A DNA stretch of 64,000 bases from Arthrobacter sp. SLBN-83 (GTDB taxonomy: Bacteria; Actinomycetota; Actinomycetes; Actinomycetales; Micrococcaceae). The DNA lies in assembly GCF_006715285.1 (NCBI RefSeq), contig NZ_VFMX01000001.1:868001-932000 (forward strand), in the 5' to 3' direction. A program made the position numbers and the translations under genes. Positions 45,080 to 53,247 of the stretch are shown one piece after another (the first letter of the stretch is position 1; each line of letters starts with the position of its first letter). A model generated the notes under the pieces. The model searched no databases, had not been told where the DNA came from, and was given only the letters and a program-made list of their open reading frames with translations.

Positions 45080-45454
45080 ATGAAAGCAGCCCCCCTGCCC
45101 TTGGCGTTTGACGACGGCGTGTTCCCGGCCGGGTGCCCCAGCCGCGTCGTACTGGACCACATCACCAGCAAATGGGGTGTCCTGATCCTGCTCGCGCTGT
45201 CCGAGGGCGAACAGCGGTGGAGCGACCTGCGACGGCGTGCGGAGGGCATCAGCGAAAAAATGCTGGCCCAGACGTTGAAGACACTCGAGCGTGACGGCCT
45301 GGTGAGCAGGAACGCGCAGCCCGTCATTCCGCCCAGGGTGGACTACAGCCTCACGGAACGGGGCTACGAGTTAAGCGCACTCCTGGTGCCGCTGGTGGCG
45401 TGGGCATTCGAGAACGCAGAGGAAATCGTCAACGGCGCCGGAGCAGGCAAGTAG
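45080..45454 (+). CDS. HxlR-family transcriptional regulator
   Basis: A 124-residue winged-helix regulator. The HxlR signature is complete: SRVVLDHITSKWGVLILLALSEG, RWSDLRRRAEGISEKMLAQTLKTLERDGLVSR and PPRVDYSLTERGYEL. Many members sense aldehydes, quinones or diamide through cysteines; here the only Cys is near residue 18 (FPAGCPSR), the usual conserved position. It probably represses the divergent quinone oxidoreductase. Confidence 0.94.
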   Translation: MKAAPLPLAFDDGVFPAGCPSRVVLDHITSKWGVLILLALSEGEQRWSDLRRRAEGISEKMLAQTLKTLERDGLVSRNAQPVIPPRVDYSLTERGYELSALLVPLVAWAFENAEEIVNGAGAGK

Positions 45455-45620
45455 CCCACTCCCGAAATTCGAGTACCTGTTACTGGTGGGACTGGTGTGA
45501 TTAGCGCCTAGCGTAGGAATACGGTGGCGGCCGGAATGGGAGGACCATCCTCTGCTGGGAGCGTTCCGCCAACCAGCACCGTTAGCAGGCGGCGGGCGGC
45601 CGCTTGAAGGAGTTGGTCAC

Positions 45621-45884
45621 GTGGTTAAGGACTACGCACAGGATCTTTCTGAGATGGGCCAGCCCGTCAGCCTCGGCACTGTCCTCGCGGCAGCCTGGGG
45701 CCGGACGCTGGCGGCCCTCGGACCCCGCTGCCCTTACCGGGTGGGAGACACGGTCATAGGCGACGACCCCTTCAGCGGCAGGCGCGAAGGGGTCGTCGTG
45801 TGGCAGGACCGCCGGTCGGTGGGAGTCAAGACCGCCCATGGCGTCTTCTTCTTTGACCACCGGCTGGTCAAGCCCCTGGACTAG
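45621..45884 (+). CDS. Small conserved protein of unknown function
   Basis: An 87-residue protein starting at GTG with AAGGAG nine nt upstream. An N-terminal helix is followed by a beta-rich part (YRVGDTVIGDDPFSGRREGVVVWQDRRSVGVKTAHGVFFFDHRLVKPLD) that resembles a small Tudor/KOW-like barrel, RVGDxVxGxxxxGxxxGVV. I do not recognise the family. It is single and convergent with the 3-hydroxybutyrate dehydrogenase gene. Confidence 0.72.
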   Translation: MVKDYAQDLSEMGQPVSLGTVLAAAWGRTLAALGPRCPYRVGDTVIGDDPFSGRREGVVVWQDRRSVGVKTAHGVFFFDHRLVKPLD

Positions 45885-45911
45885 CGTGACTAGCGTGCCA
45901 AGAAGCCTGCG

Positions 45912-46661
45912 CTAGCGTGCGGACCAGCCGCCGTCCATGGTGTAACTGGCACCGGTGACCATGCCGGCGTCGTTTGATGCCAACCACGCCACCAGGGACG
46001 CCACCTCATCCGGTTCCACCAGGCGCTTGATGGCGGATTCGGTGAGCATCACCTTGGACAGCACCTCGGATTCGGGGATGCCGTGCACCTGGGCCTGGTC
46101 CGCCAGCTGCTTCTCCACCAGCGGGGTGCGCACATATCCGGGGTTGATGCAGTTGGAGGTGACACCGTGCGGGCCCCCTTCAAGCGCAGTCACCTTGCTC
46201 AGCCCCTCCAGGCCGTGCTTGGCGGAGACGTAAGCGCTCTTGAAAGGGGAGGCGCGAATGCCGTGCACCGAGGACACATTGATGATGCGGCCGAAGTTGT
46301 TGGCATACATGTGCGGCAAGGCTGCCCGGATCAGCAGGAACGGCGCCTCCAGCATCAGGGCGATGATTCGGCGGAAGTCCCCGGGATCGAACTCCTGGAT
46401 GGGGTTAATGCGCTGGATACCCGCGTTGTTGACCAGGATGTCGCAGTCCAGGCTCAGTGTGGCCAGCGCATCTGTGTCCAGCAGGTCAACGCCCCACGCG
46501 CTGCCGCCCACCTCGTCGGCGAGCGCCTCGGCAGCGGCGGCATCGACGTCGGCCACCACTACTTTCGCGCCGCGCGCCGAAAGTGCGCGCACGCAGGCTG
46601 CGCCGATTCCACTGGCACCACCGGTGACCAGGGCCTTGCGTCCATTCAACGTGTTGTCCAT
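45912..46661 (-). CDS. bdhA: 3-hydroxybutyrate dehydrogenase (SDR)
   Basis: A 249-residue short-chain dehydrogenase that oxidises 3-hydroxybutyrate to acetoacetate with NAD+. Features: GxxxGIG in VTGGASGIGAA, DILVNNAGIQ, catalytic Ser in INVSSVHG and YVSAKHG (YxxxK). The C-terminal segment LVEKQLADQAQVHGIPESEVLSKVML is very typical of BDH rather than of other SDRs. The ATG at 46661 has AAGGAG upstream. It lies 84 bp after the MHS transporter gene on the same strand. Confidence 0.9.
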   Translation of the reverse strand: MDNTLNGRKALVTGGASGIGAACVRALSARGAKVVVADVDAAAAEALADEVGGSAWGVDLLDTDALATLSLDCDILVNNAGIQRINPIQEFDPGDFRRIIALMLEAPFLLIRAALPHMYANNFGRIINVSSVHGIRASPFKSAYVSAKHGLEGLSKVTALEGGPHGVTSNCINPGYVRTPLVEKQLADQAQVHGIPESEVLSKVMLTESAIKRLVEPDEVASLVAWLASNDAGMVTGASYTMDGGWSAR

Positions 46662-46745
46662 TCCAGTTCTCCTTTGTACACCCACGATTTAACCGCTTCA
46701 GGTACCCGGGGGGAGGCCCCGTCCCGGATACCTGAAGCCCGGCGC

Positions 46746-48125
46746 TCAGCGGCGTCCGGCGGTCAGCAGCCCTTCGCGGGCAGCATCTTCCTTGTCCACG
46801 TCCTCCAGCGCAACGCCCTTGGTTTCCTTCAGGCTCAGCACGGCCACCGCGGTGATGACACAGGCGACCACCAGGTAGATGGCGGTGGGCAGCCAGGACC
46901 CGGTGTCCTTGAGCCACTGGGTGGCCAGCAACGGCGCCAGTGAACCGGCGAAGATGGACGTGACCTGCGAGCCCAGGGACGCCCCGGAATACCGCATGCG
47001 GGTGGGGAACATTTCGGCCATGATGGCCGGCTGCCCGGCGTACATGAGGCCGTGCAGGATGAGGCCGATCGTCACGGCCAGGACGATGACCACGGCGTTG
47101 CGGGTATCGAACATGGGGAAAGCGAAGAACGGCCAGGTGGCTCCGAGGATGGCGCCGGCCAGGTAGACGGGCTTGCGGCCGATCCGGTCCGCCAGGCGGC
47201 CGTACTGCGGAATGATGGCGAAGTGGATGACGTGCGCGATCAGCAGTGCCAGCAGCAGCGATGACGTGTCGTACTTGTGCACGCTCTTGAGGTAGACAAT
47301 CGAGAAGCTGACCACCAGGTAGTACATGATGTTTTCCGCGAACCGCAGGCCCATGGCCTGGAAGATGCCCTTGGGGTACTTGCGGAGCACTTCAAAGACG
47401 CCATAGCTGACGGCCTGTTCCTTTTCGACCAACTCCTTGGCCTCAAGGAAGATGCGCGACTCGCTGACGTTGGTCCGGATGTAGTAGCCCACGAAGACGA
47501 TTACGGCGGAGAGCCAGAAGGCCACGCGCCAGCCCCAGCCGAGGAACGCCTCGCTGCTGAGGGTGGTGGACATGATGTACAGCACCAGGGTGGCCAGCAG
47601 GTTGCCCACAGGGACGGCGGCCTGCGGCCAGCTGGACCAGAAGGCCCGGGTCTTGTTCGGGCTCTGTTCGGCCACGAGGAGGACTGCTCCGCCCCATTCG
47701 CCGCCCAGTGCGAAGCCCTGGATAAAGCGCAGGGCCACCAGCAGCGCCGGGGCCAGGTATCCGATGTCGGCGAAACCGGGGAGGCAGCCCATCAGGAACG
47801 TGGACACACCGATGATGACGATGGTGAGCTGCAGCGTGGGCTTCCGGCCCAGCTTGTCGCCGATCTGGCCGAACACAATGCCGCCCAGCGGGCGGGCGAT
47901 GAAGCCCACGGCATAGGTCAGGAAGGCCTGGATGATTCCGTCCAGGTCATTCCCCGTGGCGGGAAAGAAGTACTTGCCGAATACCAAAGTGGCGGCAGTG
48001 GCGTACAGGAAAAACTCGTACCATTCCACCACCGTGCCCACCATTGACGCGGCAACAACCCTCTTCAGTCCCGATTCCTTGGGTGCATGCCCGGCGTCGA
48101 TTACCCGGCCTTGCTCAATGCTCAT
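46746..48125 (-). CDS. MHS-family (MFS) metabolite:H+ symporter
   Basis: A 459-residue major facilitator with 12 helices. Family motifs: VVEWYEFFLYATAATLVFGKYFFP, IARPLGGIVFGQIGDKLGRKPTL (helix 2-3 motif) and FALGGEWGGAVLLVAEQSP, all characteristic of the metabolite:H+ symporters such as ShiA/ProP-type. Upstream of bdhA on the same strand and divergent from a LysR gene. The likely substrate is 3-hydroxybutyrate or a related acid (inferred). I chose the ATG at 48125; the frame is open much further upstream. Confidence 0.92.
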   Translation of the reverse strand: MSIEQGRVIDAGHAPKESGLKRVVAASMVGTVVEWYEFFLYATAATLVFGKYFFPATGNDLDGIIQAFLTYAVGFIARPLGGIVFGQIGDKLGRKPTLQLTIVIIGVSTFLMGCLPGFADIGYLAPALLVALRFIQGFALGGEWGGAVLLVAEQSPNKTRAFWSSWPQAAVPVGNLLATLVLYIMSTTLSSEAFLGWGWRVAFWLSAVIVFVGYYIRTNVSESRIFLEAKELVEKEQAVSYGVFEVLRKYPKGIFQAMGLRFAENIMYYLVVSFSIVYLKSVHKYDTSSLLLALLIAHVIHFAIIPQYGRLADRIGRKPVYLAGAILGATWPFFAFPMFDTRNAVVIVLAVTIGLILHGLMYAGQPAIMAEMFPTRMRYSGASLGSQVTSIFAGSLAPLLATQWLKDTGSWLPTAIYLVVACVITAVAVLSLKETKGVALEDVDKEDAAREGLLTAGRR

Positions 48126-48188
48126 GGTTCTCCTCAGTGTCCACATTGACACGCGCTGTGATCTCCAGCACAAGTGACTCAGATGAGT

Positions 48189-48245
48189 ATTGCTGCACAA
48201 AGAAGGCACTTCAATGGCCAAAACGGCACTAAGCGTGTGCACAAT
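48189..48245. promoter_or_regulatory. LysR-type divergent control region
   Basis: ATTGCTGCACA (48189-48199) is inverted as TGTGCACAAT (48236-48245), with one base omitted. This broken inverted repeat lies between the divergent MHS transporter (start 48125) and LysR gene (start 48253), where a LysR operator is expected. Confidence 0.4.
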
Positions 48246-48252
48246 TGCAGAT

Positions 48253-49170
48253 ATGAACGCGAATCCCGAAGACCTGCTGGTCCTGCTTGCGGTGTCCCGC
48301 TCGGCAAAATTTACGACGGCGGCACAGGCTTTGGGGCTGAACCACACCACGGTCTCGCGCAGGATCGCCGCGCTGGAAAAGGCGCTCGGCGGCAGGGTCC
48401 TGTCCCGTGCCGCCGGCGCCTGGGAATTAACGGAGCTTGGCGAACAAGCGGTGCTGGCGGCGGAACAGGTGGAGGCGGTGCTGGGCACGCTGGGACCGAC
48501 GGGCCAGGCACCCGACGCGATTGCCGGCGTCGTACGCATGACAGCGACGGACGGCTTCAGCGCCTATATTGCCGCCCCCGCCGTGGCGCGGCTGCGACGG
48601 GACCACCCCGGCCTCAGCGTGGAAGTGGTGACCATGACCCGCCGGGCTTTGCAACAGCGGTCCGGGCTGGACATCGAGGTGGTGGTGGGCGTTCCTCAGG
48701 TGCACCGGGCCGAGGCCATCCGGCTGGGCGACTACCGGCTCGGCATGTATGCCTCCCGCACCTACCTCGAAGAGCATGGAATGCCGGCCACCGTGGCCGA
48801 ACTCAACCAGCACCCACTGGTCTACTTCGTGGACTCAATGCTGCAAGTGGACGACCTCGACGCGCCGCGCCGACTGGTCCCCGCCATGCGCGACGGCCTT
48901 ACCTCCACCAACGTTTTCGTCCATGTGGAGGCCACCCGGGCCGGCGCGGGCGTGGGGTTCCTGCCGTGCTTCATGGCAGACCTCCACGACGACCTGGTCC
49001 GGCTGCTGCCCGACAAGATCGGCGAACTGCTCCCTTACTGGATGGTCCTGCGCCCGGACTCGCTGCGCCGTCCTGCCGTCGCTGCCGTCGTGCGCGCGCT
49101 CCAGGACCGGATGGCGGAGCACCGTGAAGCGCTCCTGGGGAAGCAGGAATCCTCATCGACTGCTGAGTAA
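48253..49170 (+). CDS. LysR-family transcriptional regulator
   Basis: A 305-residue LysR protein with N-terminal HTH (LLVLLAVSRSAKFTTAAQALGLNHTTVSRRIAALEKALGGRVLSRAAGAWELTELG) and a substrate-binding domain. The ATG at 48253 is chosen because the HTH begins there; the frame is open to 48190. It is divergent from the MHS-bdhA unit, which it likely controls. Its last four codons before the stop (STAE) and the stop itself lie in the left arm of the second 58-bp palindrome, so the natural C-terminus may have been changed by that element. Confidence 0.92.
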   Translation: MNANPEDLLVLLAVSRSAKFTTAAQALGLNHTTVSRRIAALEKALGGRVLSRAAGAWELTELGEQAVLAAEQVEAVLGTLGPTGQAPDAIAGVVRMTATDGFSAYIAAPAVARLRRDHPGLSVEVVTMTRRALQQRSGLDIEVVVGVPQVHRAEAIRLGDYRLGMYASRTYLEEHGMPATVAELNQHPLVYFVDSMLQVDDLDAPRRLVPAMRDGLTSTNVFVHVEATRAGAGVGFLPCFMADLHDDLVRLLPDKIGELLPYWMVLRPDSLRRPAVAAVVRALQDRMAEHREALLGKQESSSTAE

Positions 49171-49213
49171 CTGCCGTTTTGACCGCTGAAAACGGCAGTT
49201 ACGGAGCAATCGA
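49156..49213. repeat. 58-bp palindromic element, copy 2
   Basis: Arms 49156-49182 and 49187-49213 pair with four mismatches around a 4-nt loop, exactly the 27-4-27 geometry of copy 1. The right arm has TACGGAGCAATCGA and AAAACGGCA in the same order as copy 1. It overlaps the LysR stop codon and the end of the convergent spermidine-synthase-like gene region. Confidence 0.92.
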
Positions 49214-50128
49214 TGGGGGTGGGGCCGGGTCGTGGCGGACCGGTGCTCCGGCGGCGAACGCCCGGACCTGCGCATCGTCCCAAAGGTGCGCGGGGACGGC
49301 ACCGCCCAGGAGCCGGCGGCGCAGCTGGGGGTCGTCGCCGAGAGGCACGTCGCTGCCGGCCATCACCATGTTCCCGTAGCGCCTGCCCTTGAGCATGGCG
49401 GGGTCGGCGATGATCACGGTGTGCTTGAAGGCTGCCGCGATGGTGGCGGCATCCTCCCTTGCGTTCTTGAGGTCGGGGGCATCGCCGGAGTTGGCCACGT
49501 ACAGGCCGCCCGGCGCCAGGACCCGCTTGGCGTGGGCGGTGAACTCCGCCGTGGTCAGCGGGCGCGGGGTGTGGGCGCCGGCGAAGACGTCCCGGATGAT
49601 GAAGTCACGGGTCTGGGCGGTGAGGGTTTCGGTCACGGCCCGGGCCTCCCCCACGCGGATGCGCAGCAAGGGCGCCTTGGGAAGGTCGAACCAGCCGCGC
49701 ACGTACTCCGCCAGCTTCCCGTCCAGTTCCACCACTACCTGCCGGGCGTCCGGGTAGGCGGCGGAGAAGTAGCGCGCCATGGAGCAGGCGCCGCCGCCCA
49801 GATGCAGCCCCCGGAGTTTATGGCCGCCCGCGGCAGGGGAACCAGCAGGGGACGACGGCGGCCACCGGGACTCGATGAGCGCCGCCATCCACCGCATGTA
49901 CTCGAAGTCCAGGAACAGCGGATCGGCCAGGTCGATGTGCGAGCTCATGACGCCGTTGATTTTCAGGAGCCAACCTGTGGAGTTGTCCTGGTCCGCCACC
50001 AGCTCGCAGTCGCCGGTGTCGATGTAGTAGACACCCTCCACCGGGCCAGTGGGGGCAACGCCCTTGGGCACCTCCACCACACCCGGCGCGGGGCGGCCCC
50101 GGCCGCCCGACTTTCCGCGTTTGCCCAT
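49199..50128 (-). CDS. Spermidine-synthase-like methyltransferase-fold protein
   Basis: A 309-residue protein of the spermidine-synthase superfamily: LDFEYMRWMAALI, LRGLHLGGGACSMARYFSAAYP (SAM-fold glycine loop), VVELDGKLAEYVR and RIRVGEARAVTETL. The acidic polyamine-binding residues of true spermidine synthase (such as DSSDP) are not visible, so it belongs to the broad 'spermidine synthase-like' set that is common in actinobacteria. Substrate unknown. The last few codons lie inside the right arm of palindrome copy 2. Confidence 0.85.
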   Translation of the reverse strand: MGKRGKSGGRGRPAPGVVEVPKGVAPTGPVEGVYYIDTGDCELVADQDNSTGWLLKINGVMSSHIDLADPLFLDFEYMRWMAALIESRWPPSSPAGSPAAGGHKLRGLHLGGGACSMARYFSAAYPDARQVVVELDGKLAEYVRGWFDLPKAPLLRIRVGEARAVTETLTAQTRDFIIRDVFAGAHTPRPLTTAEFTAHAKRVLAPGGLYVANSGDAPDLKNAREDAATIAAAFKHTVIIADPAMLKGRRYGNMVMAGSDVPLGDDPQLRRRLLGGAVPAHLWDDAQVRAFAAGAPVRHDPAPPPSIAP

Positions 50129-50160
50129 TACCCGTGCCCCGCTTCAGTCATGCCTCAACC

Positions 50161-51696
50161 CTAGTTGACAGGGCTGGCTGCCCCCTTGCCGTCCCGGATC
50201 CGGTTCACCACTGCCGTGGTGGACCGTTCGGCTACGTAGTCCAGGATGGCCACCCGGCCCCCGTACTCCTCCACGGCCGGGGTCTCTTCCAGCATTTCGG
50301 GGGTGTAGTCCCCGCCCTTGGCGTACACCTCGGGGCGGAGCCTGCGGATCAGCGGGGTGGCCGTGGGGGTGTCGAACACCGTCACGTAATCGACGCAGCT
50401 AAGTGCCGCCACCACTGCTGCCCGGTCCACCCCGTTGTTGATGGGCCGGCCGGCGCCCTTGAGCCGGCGCACGGAGTCGTCGCTGTTCAGGGCCACCACC
50501 AGGACGTCGCCCAGTTGTTTGGCCTGGTTCAGGTAGCGGGTATGGCCGCTGTGCAGCACATCGAAGCAGCCGTTGGTCAGCACGATCCGCTGGCCCTGGG
50601 CCCGGTGCAGCTCCATCTGCCGCTCCAGCTCATCCGCGCTCAGCGCCGTGTCCGCGAAGGCCTCCAGGTACCGGCTGAGCTGGGCGGTGCTGCACACGGA
50701 GGTGCCGGGCTGGTGCACCACCACGTCGGCGGCCGACTGGGCCAGGTCCAGGCTGGCGGTCAGCGGCAGCCCGGCTGCCCGGGCCAACGTCAGGGCCGCC
50801 ACAAAGGTATCGCCCGCCCCGGATGCCTGTTTCTCGGCTGCCGGACGCGCCCACGTGCGGTGCCGCACGCCGTCGGACGTCAACAGCACGGTGCCGTCCC
50901 GGTCCAGGGTGACCACCACGGCGCGCGCACCGGTTCCCCGCAGCAACGCGTCGGCCTCGGCGCCCACCGCGTCCACCCGTTCCTGGCCTTCCGGCAGTTT
51001 CTGGTCCAGCAGCTGCGCGGTCTCCTGCGCATTCGGGGTCACCAGGTCAGGCTGCAGGGCGGCCCACGGGCGGGGGTCATGCGCGTCCACCACCACGAGC
51101 GGACGGTCGGTTCCGGCCGTGCCGCTGCCCAGGACATCGGCAAGAGCCGTGCGGACGGGGTCCGCCACCACGCCGGTTCCGTAGTCGCACACCAGGACAG
51201 CATCCTGGCGTTCGACGGCGGCACGCACCGACGCAGTGAGCGCAGCGAGGGCGTCGGCGGGGACAGTTTTGGCTGAGTCGTCGAGGCGCAGCATCACCTG
51301 GCCCCCGCTGCTGATCCGGATCTTGGTGGTGGTGACCATGTCCGGGTGCGTGAGCAGGTGCTGGACATCGATGCCTGCGGCCGCAAGCTGCCCGCGCAGG
51401 TCCTCACCGGCGTCGTCGGCACCGATGATGCCGGCCACCGACACCTTCGCACCCAAGGCAGCCAGGTTCATGGCGGTGTTGGCCGCACCGCCCGGAACCG
51501 ATTCGCGGGTCTGGATGTCCACCACCGGCGCCGGAGCTTCCCGGCACAGCCGTTCAATGCTGCCGCTCCACCAACCGTCCAGCATGACGTCGCCGATCAC
51601 CAGGATCGAAGGCTGCTCCGCGGCCAGCCTGCCGGGCAGCCAGTCGGACAGTGCCCGCTGGGTGGAGAGATCGACGGGTTCCGGGGATGCGCTCAT
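50161..51696 (-). CDS. hldE: HldE-like bifunctional heptose 7-phosphate kinase / heptose 1-phosphate nucleotidyltransferase (copy 1)
   Basis: A 511-residue two-domain enzyme. The PfkB/RfaE-type kinase (about residues 30-340) has GDVMLDGWWSG, PGGAANTAMNLAALGA and SGAGDTFVAAL. The nucleotidyltransferase (about 365-500) has TNGCFDVLHSGHTRYL with the HSGH motif, and SDDSVRRLKG and YAKGGDYTPE. The family phosphorylates D-glycero-manno-heptose 7-phosphate at C1 and, after GmhB, adds a nucleotide. Its ATG overlaps the aldehyde dehydrogenase stop. It ends the heptose operon, and is closer to canonical HldE than copy 2. Confidence 0.9.
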   Translation of the reverse strand: MSASPEPVDLSTQRALSDWLPGRLAAEQPSILVIGDVMLDGWWSGSIERLCREAPAPVVDIQTRESVPGGAANTAMNLAALGAKVSVAGIIGADDAGEDLRGQLAAAGIDVQHLLTHPDMVTTTKIRISSGGQVMLRLDDSAKTVPADALAALTASVRAAVERQDAVLVCDYGTGVVADPVRTALADVLGSGTAGTDRPLVVVDAHDPRPWAALQPDLVTPNAQETAQLLDQKLPEGQERVDAVGAEADALLRGTGARAVVVTLDRDGTVLLTSDGVRHRTWARPAAEKQASGAGDTFVAALTLARAAGLPLTASLDLAQSAADVVVHQPGTSVCSTAQLSRYLEAFADTALSADELERQMELHRAQGQRIVLTNGCFDVLHSGHTRYLNQAKQLGDVLVVALNSDDSVRRLKGAGRPINNGVDRAAVVAALSCVDYVTVFDTPTATPLIRRLRPEVYAKGGDYTPEMLEETPAVEEYGGRVAILDYVAERSTTAVVNRIRDGKGAASPVN

Positions 51697-53144
51697 GGCA
51701 GATCCTGTTCCTCGGGGATGGAACCGGTTCGCGAGCCTGCGGGTGCCGGCGGAGCTTCGATGTGCACCACCTTGACCTGGGTGAACTCGTCCAGCAGCTC
51801 TGGCCCGTAGCCGAACCCGGCACCGCTTTCTCCGCGGGGCTGGGCAGCACCTCCGGGTGCGCCGCCAAACACTGCGTTGACCTTCACAGTTCCTACGGGC
51901 AGCGCGGCCACTGCCTGCTGGATGTGTGCGATGTTGCCGCTCAGGACTGTGGCGGCCAGGCCGTACTTGCCGCTGCAGGCCAGGCGCAGGCCGTCGTCGA
52001 ACGTGTCCACCACCTGCACGGGGGCAACCGGACCGAACGTTTCCTCCGTCATCACCGGCATGTCCCCTGTGCAATCGAGCAGGACGGTGGCGGGGTAGAA
52101 CGAACCCGGCCCGTCCGGCACGGCACCGCCCTCGACCGCCCGCGCGCCCTGCGCCAGGGCATCGGCAACGTGGGCGTGGACGGCGTCCCGCATGCGCAGG
52201 TCCACCAGCGGCGCTACGGTGCCGTTGCTGTTCCGGAGCGCCGCTTCTGCCTCCAGGGCGCTGCAGAATTCCTCGGCGATTTCGCGGTGGACATAGATCC
52301 GTTCCACCGAAGTGCAGATCTGCCCGCTGTTGGCGAACGCGCCGATCGCAGCCTGCCCGGCCGCCCACGACGGATCCACGTCGCGGTCCACCAGCAGGGG
52401 GTCGTTGCCACCGTTTTCCCTGATGACATGGGCGCCCGTGAGGGCTCCCGCCTGGGCTATCCGGGCACCGGAGGCGCTGGATCCAACATGGGCAATGACG
52501 TCCACTTCCGCCTGGGACAGGGCAGCACCCACCCCGGCCCCGCCGGAAATGGTCAGGAAGACGCCGGAGGGGAAGGCCGGGGCCAGGACCTCGCCCAGCG
52601 CCTCACCCAGGCGCGGGCAGCGTTCACTGGGTTTGTGGATCACCGCGTTGCCTGTGACCAGCGCGGCGCCGATCAGTCCGCAGGCTACGGCTACGGGGTC
52701 GTTCCACGGAGTCAGCAGGACTGCCACTCCGCGCGGTTCAGCAATGGTGTAGTCGGTGGCTGACCGGCTGCCGCGCAGGCTGTGGCCGCGCTGGACCGGG
52801 CCCAGTTCGGCATACTGCTCCAGGGTGGAGACACCGGCGGCGATGCCTGCCAGTGCCTCGGCTTCCGGCCGTCCGGTTTCGCTGGCGTTCAGGCCCGCGA
52901 GCTCCTGTGCAGCTGCTTCGAGGGCCTTGGCGGCGGCGCGGAGGGCTGCGCCGCGTTCGGCGGGAGCTGTTGCTGCCCAGCCGGGTGCAGCCCTGCGGGC
53001 CACGCTCACGGCATCGTTTACTGCGTCCGGTCCCGCTTCGGGAACTGTCCAAAGCACCTCTCCGGTTCGCGGGTCCTGGATGGTGACGCCGGCGCCCTGG
53101 GCTGTTTCGTTGCCTGCGGCTGTTTCGATGGCTGTGGTGGGCAT
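51693..53144 (-). CDS. Aldehyde dehydrogenase within the heptose locus
   Basis: A 483-residue NAD(P)+-dependent aldehyde dehydrogenase. Motifs: PWNDPVAVACGLIGAALVTGNAVIHKPSE (cofactor Lys), ISGGAGVGAALSQAEVDVIAHVGSSASGARIA, RENGGNDPLLVDRDVD with the general-base Glu, and NSGQICTSVERIYV with the nucleophilic Cys in GQICTS. Soluble cytoplasmic enzyme. Its stop overlaps hldE copy 1; a 15-bp perfect hairpin separates it from the upstream SDR gene. The aldehyde substrate is unknown; a heptose- or sugar-derived aldehyde is inferred from context. Confidence 0.92.
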   Translation of the reverse strand: MPTTAIETAAGNETAQGAGVTIQDPRTGEVLWTVPEAGPDAVNDAVSVARRAAPGWAATAPAERGAALRAAAKALEAAAQELAGLNASETGRPEAEALAGIAAGVSTLEQYAELGPVQRGHSLRGSRSATDYTIAEPRGVAVLLTPWNDPVAVACGLIGAALVTGNAVIHKPSERCPRLGEALGEVLAPAFPSGVFLTISGGAGVGAALSQAEVDVIAHVGSSASGARIAQAGALTGAHVIRENGGNDPLLVDRDVDPSWAAGQAAIGAFANSGQICTSVERIYVHREIAEEFCSALEAEAALRNSNGTVAPLVDLRMRDAVHAHVADALAQGARAVEGGAVPDGPGSFYPATVLLDCTGDMPVMTEETFGPVAPVQVVDTFDDGLRLACSGKYGLAATVLSGNIAHIQQAVAALPVGTVKVNAVFGGAPGGAAQPRGESGAGFGYGPELLDEFTQVKVVHIEAPPAPAGSRTGSIPEEQDLP

Positions 53145-53192
53145 GGTGTTCCTCCCGCCTTTCGGTGCTGGATGTGTTGCTGCTGGTGGTCC

Positions 53193-53227
53193 TGCTGTGG
53201 CCGCACCAGGCAGGTGCGGCCACAGCA
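53193..53227. repeat. Perfect 15-bp hairpin inside the heptose operon
   Basis: TGCTGTGGCCGCACC pairs fully with GGTGCGGCCACAGCA across an AGGCA loop. It has no T-run on either side, so it is not a plain intrinsic terminator. Located between the SDR and aldehyde dehydrogenase genes, it could be an RNA-processing or stability element. Confidence 0.8.
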
Positions 53228-53247
53228 GTGGTGCGGCCCGTTCCGGC

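Noticed and set aside
48218..48236. Third copy of the palindrome (AAAACGGCACT) near the LysR start
   Set aside because: Only 11 bases match one arm and there is no partner arm. It is too short to call.
50161..52368. 735-codon frame suggesting an N-terminally extended HldE
   Set aside because: The first 220 codons lie inside the aldehyde dehydrogenase gene. The ATG at 51696 overlaps its stop, as elsewhere in the operon, and begins the kinase fold.
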